64,000 nt of DNA from Elymus sibiricus (GCA_039707655.1 CM077666.1:300168166-300232165), one strand, 5' to 3'; positions 1 to 11,609 are shown, counted from the stretch's first letter. The notes: generated from the letters alone by a model not told the origin. A program made the numbers and translations.

Positions 1-17
1 GCCCCCCTGACCTGCAG

Positions 18-790
18 ATGCGGGGGGCGAAGGGAGTTCCAGCATGACGGCTGGCGAACCACGCGTGGAGGAGATTGACGCCGGCAGCGGGGGCACCAAG
101 CCCCCCACGGAGAATACCAGTGCGGGTGGAGGGGCTACCGAGCCACCCGCCGAGAAGGACGACGCCAAGGACGAGGCCGCCGAGCCTCGGAAGGACACCT
201 CGGGAGAAGGCCTTGGGAGGAGGCCTCGCGAGGGCGACAGCGAGGACCGCCCACCGTCGGTCCTGAAGAAGAGGAAGTGGGTTGCCAATAACAAGTAAGT
301 GCATATCTTACCCTTTTCCCTTTGCGTTTGCCTCGCGGCCTGGGGCTGAGCCCTCGCCTCGCGCAGGGCATCCACGAAGAAGAAGAAGAAGAAGACCCCT
401 GGCTCGAAAGGGGCCCCAATGCCAGCCGCAGGCGCCGAGGGGCGTGAAGAGGCCACCCGCCGCCCCGATGCTGAAGAGGAGCGCGCGGAGGTGGAGAAGG
501 AGCAAGCGCTCCCTCCGGAGCCGCACGCGGACTCGGCTCCTGAAGCCGAGGATGTTGAGCCTCGGGAGGCGGCCTCTGGAGGTGGCGCCGCGACTCCCGA
601 GGTGTCCGCTGTGGAGGCGAACGTGGAGATGGAGGGGGCGGAGGCGCCAACTCCTCCGCCGAGCACCGCAGACGCCGGAGGCGCTTCGGGGAGCCCCCAG
701 CACACGCCGGTGTGCGGGGCCCCTGCCGCAGGCGCGGCGAGCCCGCGGGGTGTGCCGCCGCGGCAAGAGGAGGAGGTGTCGGTGAATCCC
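18..790 (+). pseudogene. Spliced TE-type gene, left part (split by LTR insertion)
   Basis: An open frame runs from a probable acceptor (CTGCAG at 12-17) through an ATG at 44. It reaches a 72-nt intron at 295-366 with donor GTAAGT and acceptor CGCAG, and removing it keeps the frame. The second exon encodes a run of six lysines, then a Glu/Ala/Pro-rich low-complexity stretch, and stays open to the LTR boundary at 791. The first exon ends in a basic patch (KKRKW) that could be a nuclear signal. The frame resumes at 11476 after the inserted element. I recognise no domain. The composition resembles the variable middle of the spliced antisense gene carried by grass Tat-lineage elements, as at 42.3-46.3 kb, but that is inference. 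The beginning of the gene lies left of the window. Confidence 0.55.
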
Positions 791-3700
791 TGTCGGGGCC
801 GGATTTCCAGGACATGATATCCCTGAAATTAACCCCTCGTGTCGTCACCAGCCCAGGATTACTGTTACTGGTGGATACGTCCTTGTTACAGATTACCAAG
901 CAATTACAAGAATTGGATACAAGACCATAAAGGTCTAATGATACAACAATGATTTCTAGTGAGGATGACGGAAGCAACTCGTGGTTCTCCAACGTCGATG
1001 GGGCTCCATTCCCAAAGGAACGGCTGACCAGGATAATTCCTATCCCGCGTGGCTGCTATCCTAGGCTCCGCATGGACGTCGTGGTATACTCCTCGTTGAA
1101 CCCCTGACCTGGCCAATTAAATAACCAGGGACAAGCCTATGAGTATGTTTGAATGTACTCGCAAACATAATGAACAAAAGATATACCGAATGCATATGAT
1201 CATGAGGGGTTAAATTATATGCACATGCTGGACGAAATTAAATCATGTCATGATGAATATTACTACGGTGCAGAAATTTAAAACATGGCATGATAAATAT
1301 TAGCATATGCAGAAAAATTAAAATGTTAGTGACAAATCAAGAAAGTTAAAAGTGGACAACCGGGCGAGACTGAACCGCCCGAGAATCCAAATGAAATGCC
1401 AAACGGGTGTCTAAAAGAGAATCCGGCGAGACAGACCGCCCGAGAACTCAAGCGACGCCACGAGAGGTCTTGAAAAGAAATGCCAAACGGGTGTCTAAAA
1501 GAGAATCAGGCGAGACAGACTGCCTGAGAACTCAAGCGATGCCACGAGAGGTCTTGAAAAGAAATGCCAAACGAGTGTCTAAAAGAGAATCGGGCGAGAC
1601 AGACCGCCCGAGAACTCAAGCGACGCCATGAGAGGTCTTGAAAATAAATGAGTGCCCGGGTAGTCTAGCCAGCACAATGAGACACTCAGAAAATGAAAAT
1701 AAGAGAAACGGTTAGTCCATAATAATAACAATAATATTCATGACAACAATAATATTCATGATAGCGTCAGTGGCGACAATAATTATCCTGCAAAATATAT
1801 CATGCTCAATTTTAATTATTTTCCTCCGGAGACCGACACTAAGACCGACACTTGACCAACCCAGACTGTAGTCCTTAACCGCGGACACGGCTATTCGAAT
1901 AGGTACAACTCTGCAGAGGGTGTACTCTTTACCCACAAGTAAAGGATTTCTTTAGCCAGCACCAAGACGCTGACTAATTCCCATTACGGTCTTTGGGTTG
2001 AAAACACACCTAACCAGCACACACCAGTTCAACTTTCCGGATGCCAGGAATCACCCAAAGCATCGTTCAAGAAAAACTCTAAGTCGGGGAGACTACAATC
2101 TCGAATAGCATGGGATCACTATTCATACGCGCGGGTTACAAGGGGTGCCCCCTCTCGGCCCAGCCGGATACACCCATGCCCCCTGACACGATGACTGGCA
2201 TTACAACCGGTACCTGGAAACCTTCATCGTGGCCTCTCTGTACGGTGTGTGCACGGAAAGGGGTTAACAACTTACCGAACCATACCCTACCTGCGGCAGG
2301 GACAAGTGGCAGCACGAAACAAGTATGGGGGTTACCGGAACAAGACTCGATCTACGGTCGACTCAGGAGGTTCAATTTTTTTCCTACAGTGGTTAGCACA
2401 ACATACTTCCTCGGTAATACCCAACAGGGTCACAATCTGGCATGTCCCAACATGCCCTCACTGATCATTCTCGTCACAACGAGATTTCAGTTTCACGGTC
2501 ACTTTTCTCGTGACTGATTCTTTCCTGCAGATTAGTCCGGACCAACATGGGCATGTGAAAATAACCATGCTCACTCATACTTCATATTAAAATGAAGATA
2601 CAATATTTTCAAGGGATCATGCATGCATAACTAGCAATATGCAAATTTTTATTTGAATTCAACATATGCATGACTCAATTTTTCTTGCAAACATTTAACC
2701 ATGCAATCACCATATCAAGTGATCAAGATGCTTGCCTTGATCATGCAGAAGTGTGGGGTGCACTCCAAAAGTTTGAAAATTTTATCTTCCCTCCATTTCC
2801 TATTTTCAAAAATATTGCAATTACCACATAAAGCAAAAACAATACTTAAAAGTTGTTTGGAAAATTTTAAAATAAATCCTAAAATAAACTAGATGAAAAA
2901 TGATGAATTACAGAAAAAGAATCAAATTATTTGGAGTTCATATGATTTTCCTAGAGAGTTTCTAAGTTGAAAGAAATAAAGAATTGTACTTATTTAATAA
3001 ATCCAGCAGAGTTAAACTTATAAAAAATGTTCACCCTAGCTAGATTAATAGAGCTTGATTTTAGAAGTCTTTAGAAATTTGAAACATCAGTTTTGGCTTT
3101 GAAAATATTACTGTGGAATTATTTGAATACTGCTGAAAAAGAAAAGGAAAAAGAGCAGAGAAGCGCCCTGAGCGCGATTTAGTTGTGCGGCGCCACTGGG
3201 CTAGCCCAGTCACTCAGCCATGCGAAGAAGCTGTTGACGTCGAAAGCGTATTGCTGGAAATAAGCTTTCCAGAGGAGATGACGTAATCACCGAATTACGC
3301 CTGCACTTAACAACGCTCTGGGTGTGACCGTGGGTCCCTGACGGTGGGTCCCACCGGGCCCACCTATCATGTTTACCGGTCCACCCTGCCTTCTCCTCTG
3401 GCCAAACGGAGCGGAGCTCCGGTGAGGCTCGACGGCGAACGGCGGCGCCATTCGGGGAGATGAGGCTACCCACACGCTCAGGAGACTCTAGCGATCCCGA
3501 CGAGGTACGACACAGTCTCCGGGGAGCCCTATCTCGCCGAAGGCGAGCACGCCCGAGAAGCTCCGGCGGAGGTGAAATTGGGGTGCACTCCTACGAGCTT
3601 GCTCTAGTGAAATTGAGCGGTGGAATCGGTTGGTGAGGTTTCCAAGAGGTTAGTGGTGGAGGAAATGGAGGGGGAGAGGCTGTGGTTGGCTCGAAATCAG

Positions 3701-4963
3701 CCGAGAGGCGGCGACGGCCGTGGGTGTCGGAGAGGAAGAAGAAGACCGCGTCCGGTCGTTTCGTTGCTCGGGGTGGATTACAGAGAGGAGAGGAGGCATG
3801 CTCGGGAGTGCAGCGAGCTCAGGAGGTCTTTTTATAGGGAGGAGGAGGTCGGTTGGCGGCTTCCAGGAGGTGGCCGAGGTGGCGGCGGCCATTACTGCGC
3901 CGCGGAGGTGGTTGTGAGCGGTGGCGATGGTCAGTGAGACCGATGGTGGGCGGTGGAGATCAGTGAGGAGGTGGTGGCTCGGGGATAAGCTCGGGAGGCA
4001 CCAGGCGGCCTGGTCGGTGCCGTCCCCGAGTGGGTTACGGCGGTGGCTTTTACTGCGGTGGTTGGAGTCGATGTGGACGGCGGTAGTCGGCGCTAGGGGA
4101 CAGGGTGGGGTGTCGGCGAGGCGCTAGGCTTGCTCGTGAAGTCATCCGGAGCGGCTGGCGTGCGGGGAAGGCAGGAGAGCAGCGGCAGCAGTTCGGACGC
4201 CGACGAGGTGCTTCTGGGCATGCACCCAGGGTGTTCGGCAGAATGCCAGGGCACCCTAGAAGGACTTGTTGCAACTGAAACTTGCCAGGGTGATGTCTCT
4301 TTAGATGGTAGATATGATGGTGGAGTTGGTTTGGCAAAAAGAGAAACTTGATAGTGCAAGTTTTACCAGAATTCAGTTCTGGACAGAAACTGCAGGGAAT
4401 AATTTGGTGGATCAAAATGATGCAAATGGGGCTGATCTCCTGGACTTAAGGGTTTGGTTGGAAGGAATCTAACGTGGAATAATTTCAGAATTTTTGGTAC
4501 AATAAAAATTGGGGTTGCAGTTATAACCTTGGAATGAGACAGAATTGAAAAGAGGATGCTTTACTCAAAATTTCCAAAATACCAAGTTGGGTTTTTGCAT
4601 AAAAGTGATCTGTGGGCATCACATGACCCCTCATAATTTTTGTGGAATTTTTAAAGAATTATATAAAATTGTTGCAGTGCAACAGAAGCATTTTAAAGTC
4701 TGAAAATGCTATTAAAAGAATTATTCTTGGGCAAATTTTATTATGAAAATAATTCCTATTGTTAATTAAAATATAAATGAAATGATTTAAGACAACTACC
4801 AAATCCCACAATATTTTTCAAAATTTTCTAAATGGAGGGAAGAATTTTGAAAACAGAAAATAGAAAATACTCTAAAATAATAAAGACCTAATAAAATTCC
4901 AAAATTTTATTTCTGGCCAAATTTTACTTAATAAAAACATGGTTAAATTTTTGGGGTGTTACA
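791..4963 (-). repeat. 3' LTR of the long-LTR element
   Basis: Nearly identical along its length to 7305-11470. It holds three 84-bp tandem units near 1400-1650, an AT-rich stretch at about 2500-3150, a GC-rich stretch at about 3150-4300, and AT-rich DNA to the end. Several open frames in the GC-rich part occur in both LTRs, but they lack conserved features and I do not call them genes. Confidence 0.93.
1390..1650. repeat. 84-bp tandem repeats in 3' LTR
   Basis: About three units of 84 bp (28 codons on the plus strand). Each contains an inverted repeat, CGGGCG and CGCCCG, separated by about 8 nt and able to form a short hairpin. The same array is at 7900-8165 in the other LTR. Confidence 0.85.
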
Positions 4964-4981
4964 AACTCTACCCCCCTTAAG
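4964..4981 (-). other. Polypurine tract of the long-LTR element
   Basis: On the minus strand this reads CTTAAGGGGGGTAGAGTT directly before the TGTAACACCCC start of the 3' LTR. This is the position and composition expected for the plus-strand DNA primer. Confidence 0.85.
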
Positions 4982-5158
4982 AAAATCTCGTCCTCGAGAT
5001 TTGTTAAGGGCGGAAGAATTAAATGCATATCACAACAAACAATATTATGCAGAATGCAAACATAGCAAAGCACTTATGACATACGCCCTAAAATACACCG
5101 CAAAAATTGCATGACGAAAATAAGTGCTGGATGCAGCAGCAACCATGCTCATAACTGT

Positions 5159-5800
5159 CTACGCTTCGAAGGTAAGATCTACGGGGTCTTGAGGAAGGGT
5201 TCCGGGTGCTGGAGCACATTCTTCTTCTTCCGGAGGGAGTGGAGGAAGTGGAAGAAGCAGACGAAGAACGCGTCCCTCCTGAGTTGGCAGAGGGGGTCCG
5301 CCAATGGCGATCCAGGGATTCAGAACAGCAAGATAGTGGAGATACTCCAGTAATTGCTAGGTGAAACGCTCCTGGGCCATCACATACTGAGTGAGATAGA
5401 CCACGACTGGATCGCTCTCTATACGTTCACAGGGGAACGTAGCTTCTGCTCCAAAAGCTGCGCGGCTCGGGAAATAGCAATATTCCCTTCTGCTGGCACA
5501 GGGTACCACTAATCGAAGACGGGTAATTGCTTCGTAAGCAGCAGACTCAATGGCCATGTCTGAGGTTGGCATGGATCTCCCGATGAAGATAACATATGGA
5601 GGGCCTTGGTTTAAATCTGCTGGTGGGATGTGCACAGCTGCCCAGTATTTTGAGAGACCAGGAGTGATTCTCGATTTGAACAGCTCATACTGGGGTGGGT
5701 GGATGGAACCAAGGGTATTGCGGGTAAAATCCCACAAAATCTTAACAAAACTACCAGGGCTTGCATCGGGGGTTCTCAGGTAGACTCCGGGGTGAGACAT
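5159..5800 (-). pseudogene. Second interior gene of long-LTR element (in-frame TAG)
   Basis: The frame starts at the ATG at 5800 (MSHPGVYL). It runs 147 codons to a TAG at 5357-5359, then stays open 65 more codons to 5159. The first part aligns by eye along its whole length with the interior gene at 6185-6982. Shared landmarks are LGxFVxIL near the start, PPxYxxY, a YWAAVHI or FWATVHI strand, FxGR, an Ala-rich helix (AAxEAxxxLR), an aromatic YYxFPS-like block, and ESDPxxVxLxxYxxAQE. The TAG probably replaced a CAG, because the product would otherwise continue like its sister. A TATA-like box lies about 70 nt upstream. I do not recognise the family. The beta-strand and Ala-rich helix layout recalls a double-stranded-RNA-binding fold, a weak inference. 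Confidence 0.6.
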
Positions 5801-5867
5801 GGATAGGTGGATGGGGAAAAGCAGTGCTCGAGGTGATGATGGCTGGTGTGGTTTGCGGATATGGCCT

Positions 5868-5876
5868 CTTATAGAG
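5868..5876 (-). promoter_or_regulatory. TATA-like box for second interior gene
   Basis: The minus strand reads CTCTATAAG about 70 nt upstream of the ATG at 5800. The sister gene has the same arrangement. Assigned by position and motif only. Confidence 0.45.
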
Positions 5877-6184
5877 TACCTGGGTGAGGAAATATGAAGC
5901 GGTGCCAGTACGACTTGTGCACCGGTTCCGGCGCAGGGCTGTCTGGTCAAAAACTCAGGCCTCGATCCCAACAAGGAATGTGACGTATTACTGTGCGTGT
6001 CGGTTAGGGGGTTCGGCAGTCACGTCCAGAATTTACTCAGTCACCACACGTCCACAATTAATGACAGGGCACGCATACTACCATTGGCACACAAGTGGTT
6101 TACAAACTTACTACACCATACAACCGCTACTACGAAAATGCAGGGTAACAGGGCCACTAAGGCTCTACAACAATACTGGTGGAC

Positions 6185-6982
6185 TCAGTCCACCTCATCG
6201 ACATCTAGCCGGGAGCGTCTTGTAGATGTCGAGGCCTCTCCGTGTGCTTCGCTGTCGGAGTTGACCGGGGTCAGATGGGGAGCTATAGGGCTGGGGTAGC
6301 GGTGGTGCCCTTCGCATGGTATCGAGGTCACCGTCCCATTGGAGTGGGTCTCCAAGAGACGACGGAGTTCCTTGGGGGAGGCGAAGGCACTGCCCGGGTA
6401 GATAACAGGGGCGGAACTTGGGGGTTCAACAGGCCTCCCCAGCAGCACTACCGGGGTGTCGATGGCGGGTGCAGCTTCACTTCTCACCGGGGTCAGGAGA
6501 GCGAGCGTCCTGCGGGTCGCAATCAGATCAAGAGTGACCCGATCGAATAGTGCCTCTTGCGCTCTTAGGTAGCGCATCAGATGGACCAGGGCAGGATCTG
6601 ACTCATGGTCTCCGTTGGCGACCTGGGTCGGGCTACCATAGCCTTCATGGCTAGGGTAGTAGTAGAAGGGGCGGATGTTAACTCTCGGCGACAGATGCCG
6701 GAGTTGAACTACAGCCTCTCGGGCTGCAAGTTGGATGGCTTGGGGCTCGTCGGAGGTCGTCCTCCCGGTGAACCGGCAGGGGCATTCCGATGCGGTGCCC
6801 CTCCCGTAGATGTGCACCGTGGCCCAGAAGTGGTGGATGGCATCACTCGTGTGCTCCTGGTACACAACATACTCAGGCGGCTCTTCGATGCCGAAAGCAC
6901 GACGGGTGAGATTGGCGAGAATGACCACAAAGTCACCAAGCTCGACTGCGGTGGTCTCGTTGTGAACGATGGGGCCAGGCAT
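6185..6982 (-). CDS. First interior gene of long-LTR element, 265-residue unknown protein
   Basis: Intact frame from the ATG at 6982 (MPGPIVHN) to a stop at 6185. An in-frame ATG exists 58 codons further up, but it lies upstream of the TATA-like box at 7046-7053, so the 6982 start is preferred. Residues 1-150 match the neighbouring gene at 5159-5800: PPEYVVY, HFWATVHIY, CRFTGRTT, an AAREAVVQLR helix, YYYPS, and ESDPALVHLMRYLRAQE. The C-terminal 100 residues are Pro/Ser/Thr-rich with an acidic end. There is no zinc knuckle and no aspartate motif of RT, integrase or protease, so this is not an ordinary gag-pol product. It sits directly after the primer-binding site, where gag would normally be. 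Function is unknown; an RNA-binding role would suit the position but is inferred. Confidence 0.65.
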   Translation of the reverse strand: MPGPIVHNETTAVELGDFVVILANLTRRAFGIEEPPEYVVYQEHTSDAIHHFWATVHIYGRGTASECPCRFTGRTTSDEPQAIQLAAREAVVQLRHLSPRVNIRPFYYYPSHEGYGSPTQVANGDHESDPALVHLMRYLRAQEALFDRVTLDLIATRRTLALLTPVRSEAAPAIDTPVVLLGRPVEPPSSAPVIYPGSAFASPKELRRLLETHSNGTVTSIPCEGHHRYPSPIAPHLTPVNSDSEAHGEASTSTRRSRLDVDEVD

Positions 6983-7045
6983 CTTAGTGGTTGGGTATCG
7001 AACTGAGAGTGAGGCTGTGATGTGCTGAATTGGGGCAAGGCTTCC

Positions 7046-7053
7046 TTTATAAG
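7046..7053 (-). promoter_or_regulatory. TATA-like box for first interior gene
   Basis: The minus strand reads CTTATAAA about 66 nt upstream of the ATG at 6982, matching the spacing seen at the second gene. Confidence 0.5.
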
Positions 7054-7287
7054 CCAACAGAGTCTTCCATCGCACGCTTGGGATGGGATAACTCAGGTGC
7101 CGGCCACAGGCACACGGCCTATGGGCAGGACTGATAGGTTGGGCACCGACTGCCAAAAAGGTGTCGGCTGGTCACTGTGTAGGCTTATCGAATGAGATGG
7201 GCTTGGCTACGGACAGGAAAGATTTGGATGGTGTGGAAACCTAAGGATAATGACCAGGCTAAGATAGGAATAGCCAATGGTCAGCCT

Positions 7288-7300
7288 GGCTCTGATACCA
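7288..7300 (-). other. Primer-binding site, initiator-Met tRNA
   Basis: The minus strand reads TGGTATCAGAGCC four nt inside the right-hand LTR. This is the standard complement of the 3' end of plant initiator methionine tRNA. It fixes the element's orientation as leftward. Confidence 0.92.
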
Positions 7301-7304
7301 AGGC

Positions 7305-10300
7305 TGTCGGGGCTGGATTTTCGGGACATGATATCCCTGAAATTAACCCCTCGTGTCGTCACCATCCCAGGATTACTGTTATTGGTGGACACGTCCTTGT
7401 TACAGATTACCAAGCAATTACAAGAATTGGATACAAGACCATAAAGGTCTAATGATACAACAATGATTTCTAGTGAGGATGACGGATGCAACTCGTGGTT
7501 CTCCAACGTCGATGGGGCTCCATTCCCACAGGAACGGCTGACCAGGATAATTCCTATCCCGTGTGGCTGCTATCCTAGGCTCCGCATGGACGTCGTGGTA
7601 TACTCCTCGTCGAACTCCTGAGCTGGCCAATTAAATAGCTAGGGACAAGCCTGTGAGTACATTTGAATGTACTCGCAAACATAATGAACAAAAGATATAC
7701 CGAATGCATATGATCATGAGGGGTTAAATTATATGCACATGCTGGACGAAATTAAATCATGTCATGATGAATATTACTACGGTGCTGAAATTTAAAACAT
7801 GGCATGATAAATATTAGCATATGCAGAAAAATTAAAATGTTAGTGACAAATCAAGAAAGTTAAAAGTGGACAATCGGGCGAGACTGAACCGCCCGAGAAT
7901 CCAAAAGAAATGCCAAATGGGTGTCTAAAAGAGAATCGGGCGAGACAGACCGCCCGAGAATTCAAGCGACGCCACGAGAGGTCTTGAAAAGAAATGCCAA
8001 ACGGGTGTCTAAAAGAGAATCGGACGAGACAGACCGCCCGAGAACTCAATCGACGCCACGAGAGGTCTTGAAAAGAAACACCAAACGGGTATCTAAAAGA
8101 GAATCGGGCGAGACAGACCGCCCGAGAACTCAAGCGACGCCACGAGAAGTCTTGAAAATAAATGAGTGCCCGGGTAGTCTAGCCAGCCCATGAGACACTC
8201 AGAAAATAAAAATAAGAGAAACGGTTAGTCCATAATAATAACAATAACATTCATGACAACAATAATATTCATGATAGCGTTAGTGGCGACAATAAATTAT
8301 CCTGCAAAATATATCATGCTCAATTTTAATTATTTTCCTCCGGAGACCGACACTAAGACCGACACTTGACCAACCCAGACTATAGTCCTTAACCGCGGAC
8401 ACGGCTATTCGAATAGGTATAACTCTGCAGAGGGTGTACTGTTTACCCACAAGTAAAGGATTTCTTTAGCCAGCACCGAGACGCTGACTAATTCCCATTA
8501 CGGTCTTTGGGTTGAAAACATACCTAACCAGCACACACCAGTTCAACTTTCCGGATGCCAGGAATCACCCAAAGCATCGTTCAAGAAAAACTCTAAGTCG
8601 GGGAGACTACAATCTCGAATAGCATGGGATCACTATTCATACGCGCAGATTACAAGGGGTGCCCCCCTCTCGGCCCAGCCGGATACACCCATGCCCACTG
8701 ACCCGATGACTGGCATTACAACCGGTACCTAGAAACCTTCATCGTGGCCTCTCTGTACGGTGTGTGCACGGAAAGGGGTTAACAACTTACTGAACCGTAC
8801 CCTACCTGCGGCAGGGACAAGTGGCAGCACGAAACAAGTATGGGGGTTACCGGAACAAGACTCGATCTACGGTCGACTCAGGAGGTTTAATTTTTTTCCT
8901 GCAGAGGTTAGCACAACATACTTCCTCGGTAATACCCAATAGGGTCACCATCTGGCATGTCCCAACATGCCCTCACTGATCATTCTCATCACAACAAGAT
9001 TTCAGTTTCACGGTCACTTTTCTCGTGACTGATTCTTTCCTGCAGATTAGTCCGGACCAACATGGGCATGTGAAAATAACCATGCTCACTCATACTTCAT
9101 ATTAAAATGAAGATAAAATATTATCAAGGGATCATGCATGCATAACTAGCAATATGCAAATTTTTATTTGAATTCAACATATGCATGATCCATTTTTTCT
9201 TGCAAACATTTAACCATGCAATCACCATATCAAGTGTTCAACATGCTTGCCTTCATCATGCAGAAGTGTGGGGTGCACTCCAAAAGTTTGAAAATTTTAT
9301 CTTCCCTCCATTTCCTATTTTCAAAAATATTGCAATTACCACATAAAGCAAAAACAATACTAAAAAGTTGTTTGGAAAATTTTAAAATAAATCCTAAAAT
9401 AAACTAGATGAAAAATGATGAATTACAGAAAAAGAATCAAATTATTTGGAGTTCATATGATTTTCCTAGAGAGTTTCTAAGTTGAAAGAAATAAAGAATT
9501 GGACTTATTTAATAAATCCAGCAGAGTTAAACTTATAAAAAATGTTCACCCTAGCTAGATTAATAGAGCTTGATTTTAGAAGTCTTTAGAAATTTGAAAC
9601 ATCAGTTTTGGCTTTGAAAATATTACTGTGGAATTATTTGAATACTGCTGAAAAAGAAAAGGAAAAAGAGCAGAGAAGCGCCCTGAGCGCGATTTAGTTG
9701 CGCGGCGCCACTGGGCCAGCCCAGTCACTCAGCCGTGCGAAGAAGCTGTTCACGTCGAAAGCGTATTGCTGGAAATAAGCTTTCCAGAGGAGAAGACGTA
9801 ATCACCGAATTACGCCTCCACTTAACAGCTCTGGGTGTGACCGTGGGTCACTGACGGTGGGTCCCACCGGGCCCACCTGTCATGTTTACCGGTCCACCCT
9901 GCCTTCTCCTCTGGCCAAACGGAGCGGAGCTCCGGCGAGGCTCGACGGCGAACGGCGGCGCCATTCGGGGAGATGAGGCTACCCACGCGCTCAGGAGACT
10001 CTGGCGATCCCGACGAGGTACGACACGGTCTCCGGGGAGCCCTATCTCGCCGACGGCGAGCACGCCCGAGAAGCTCCGGCGGAGGTGAAATTGGGGTGCA
10101 CTCCTACGAGCTTGCTCTGGTGAAATTGAGCGGTGGAATCGGTTGGTGAGGTTTCCAAGAGGTTAGTGGTGGAGGAAATGGAGGGGGAGAGGCTGTGGTT
10201 GGCTCGAAATCAGCCGAGAGGCGGCGACGGCCGTGGGTGTCGGAGAGGAAGAAGAAGACCGCGTTCGGTCGTTTCATTGCTCGGGGTGGATTACAGAGAG

Positions 10301-11470
10301 GAGAGGAGGCATGCTCGGGAGTGCAGCGAGCTTGGGAGGCGTTTTTATAGGGAGGAGGAGGTCGGTTGGCGGCTTCCAGGAGGTGGCCGAGGTGGCGGCG
10401 GCCATTACTGCACCGCGGAGGTGGTTGTGAGCGGTGGCGATGGTCAGCGAGACCGGTGGTGGGCGGTGGAGATCAGTGAGGAGGTGGTGGCTCGGGGATA
10501 AGCTCGGGAGGCACCAGGCGGCCTGGTCGGTGCCGTCCCCGAGTGGGTTACGGCGGTGGCTTTTACTGCGGTGTTTGGAGTCGATGAGGACAGCGGTGGT
10601 CGGCGCTAGGGGACAGGGTGGGGTGTCGGCGAGGCGCTAGGCTTGCTCGTGAAGTCATCCGGAGCGGCTGGCGTGCGGGGGAGGCAGGAGAGCAGGGGCA
10701 ACAGTTCGGACGCCGACGAGGTGCTTCTGGGCATGCACCCAGGGTGTTCGGCAGAATGCCAGGGCACCCTAGAAGGACTTGTTGCAACTGAAACTTGACA
10801 GGGTGATGTCTCTTTATATGGTAGATATGATGGTGGAGTTGGTTTGGCAAAAAGAGAAACTTGATAGTGCAAGTTTTACCAGAATTCAATTCTGGACAGA
10901 AACTGCAGGGAATAATTTGGTGGATCAAAATGATGCAAATGGGGCTGATCTCCTGGACTTAAGGGTTTGGTTGGAAGGACTATAACGTGGAATAATTTCA
11001 GAATTTTTGGAACAATAAAAATTGGGGTTGCAGTTATAACCATGGAATGAGACAGAATTGAAAAGAGGATGCTTTACTCAAAATTTCCAAAATACCAAGT
11101 TGGGTTTTTGCATAAAAGTGATCTGTGGGCATCACATGACCACTCATAATTTTTGTGGAATTTTTAAAGTAATATATAAAATAGTTGCAGTGCAACAGAA
11201 GCATTTTAAAGTCTGAAAATGCTATTAAAAGAATTATTCTTGGGCAAATTTTATTATGAAAATAATTCCTATTGTTAATTAAAATATAAATGAAATGATT
11301 TAAGACACCTACCAAATCCCACAATATTTTTCAAAATTTTCTAAATGGAGGGAAGAATTTTGAAAACAGAAAATACTCTAAAATAATAAAAGACCTAATA
11401 AAATTCCAAAATTTTATTTCTGGCCAAATTTTACTTAATAAAAACATGGTTAAATTTTTGGGGTGTTACA
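7305..11470 (-). repeat. 5' LTR of the long-LTR element
   Basis: Partner of 791-4963, differing by scattered substitutions and small indels. In transcription order it begins at 11470 (TGTAACACCCC) and ends at 7305. The 84-bp hairpin-forming array is at 7900-8165. Confidence 0.93.
7900..8165. repeat. 84-bp tandem repeats in 5' LTR
   Basis: Three units plus a partial one, matching the array at 1390-1650. Each carries the CGGGCG/CGCCCG inverted repeat. Confidence 0.85.
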
Positions 11471-11475
11471 ATCCC

Positions 11476-11609
11476 CCGCTTCTGACGAATGACGCCGGCC
11501 CTTCCCAGGCCGTGACGGCGGAGGGCGGTGAGGAGTCGGATCCTGCTTGGGCCCTGACGCTCGTGCGGAGCCGCACCCTGCTCAAGCATGGGGTCCTGCG
11601 GAGTGCAAG
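11476..11609 (+). pseudogene. Spliced TE-type gene, right part (cut by CACTA)
   Basis: With the element and one ATCCC copy removed, the frame of 367-790 reads straight through into this segment. It stays open (PLLTNDAGPSQ onward) until CACTACAAAAAAA begins at 11610. The gene therefore took two independent insertions. I did not find its continuation beyond the CACTA element. Confidence 0.55.

Larger units (their letters stand above)
791..11470 (-). mobile_element. Non-autonomous long-LTR retrotransposon, complete
   Basis: Two direct repeats of about 4.17 kb (791-4963 and 7305-11470) flank a 2.34 kb interior. Read on the minus strand, the LTRs begin TGTAACACCCC and end CCCCGACA. The 5-bp target duplication ATCCC is intact at 786-790 and 11471-11475. 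The primer-binding site follows the right-hand LTR and a purine tract precedes the left-hand one, so the element is transcribed leftwards. There is no gag, protease, RT or integrase. The interior carries two related small genes of unknown function. By architecture it is a large retrotransposon derivative (LARD type) that must depend on enzymes from another element. The family name is not assigned. Confidence 0.93.

Noticed and set aside
135..992. 285-codon minus-strand frame
   Set aside because: Antisense shadow of the GC-rich plus-strand exons, and it crosses the LTR boundary at 791.
3620..4415. Overlapping 68-121 codon frames in the LTR and their repeats at 10133-10928
   Set aside because: Frames on both strands of a GC-rich LTR segment; presence in both LTRs reflects duplication, not selection.
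7288..7300. tRNA-like sequence at primer sites (also 27592, 34596, 55672)
   Set aside because: Only 13-18 nt complementary to tRNA 3' ends; these are primer-binding sites, not tRNA genes.
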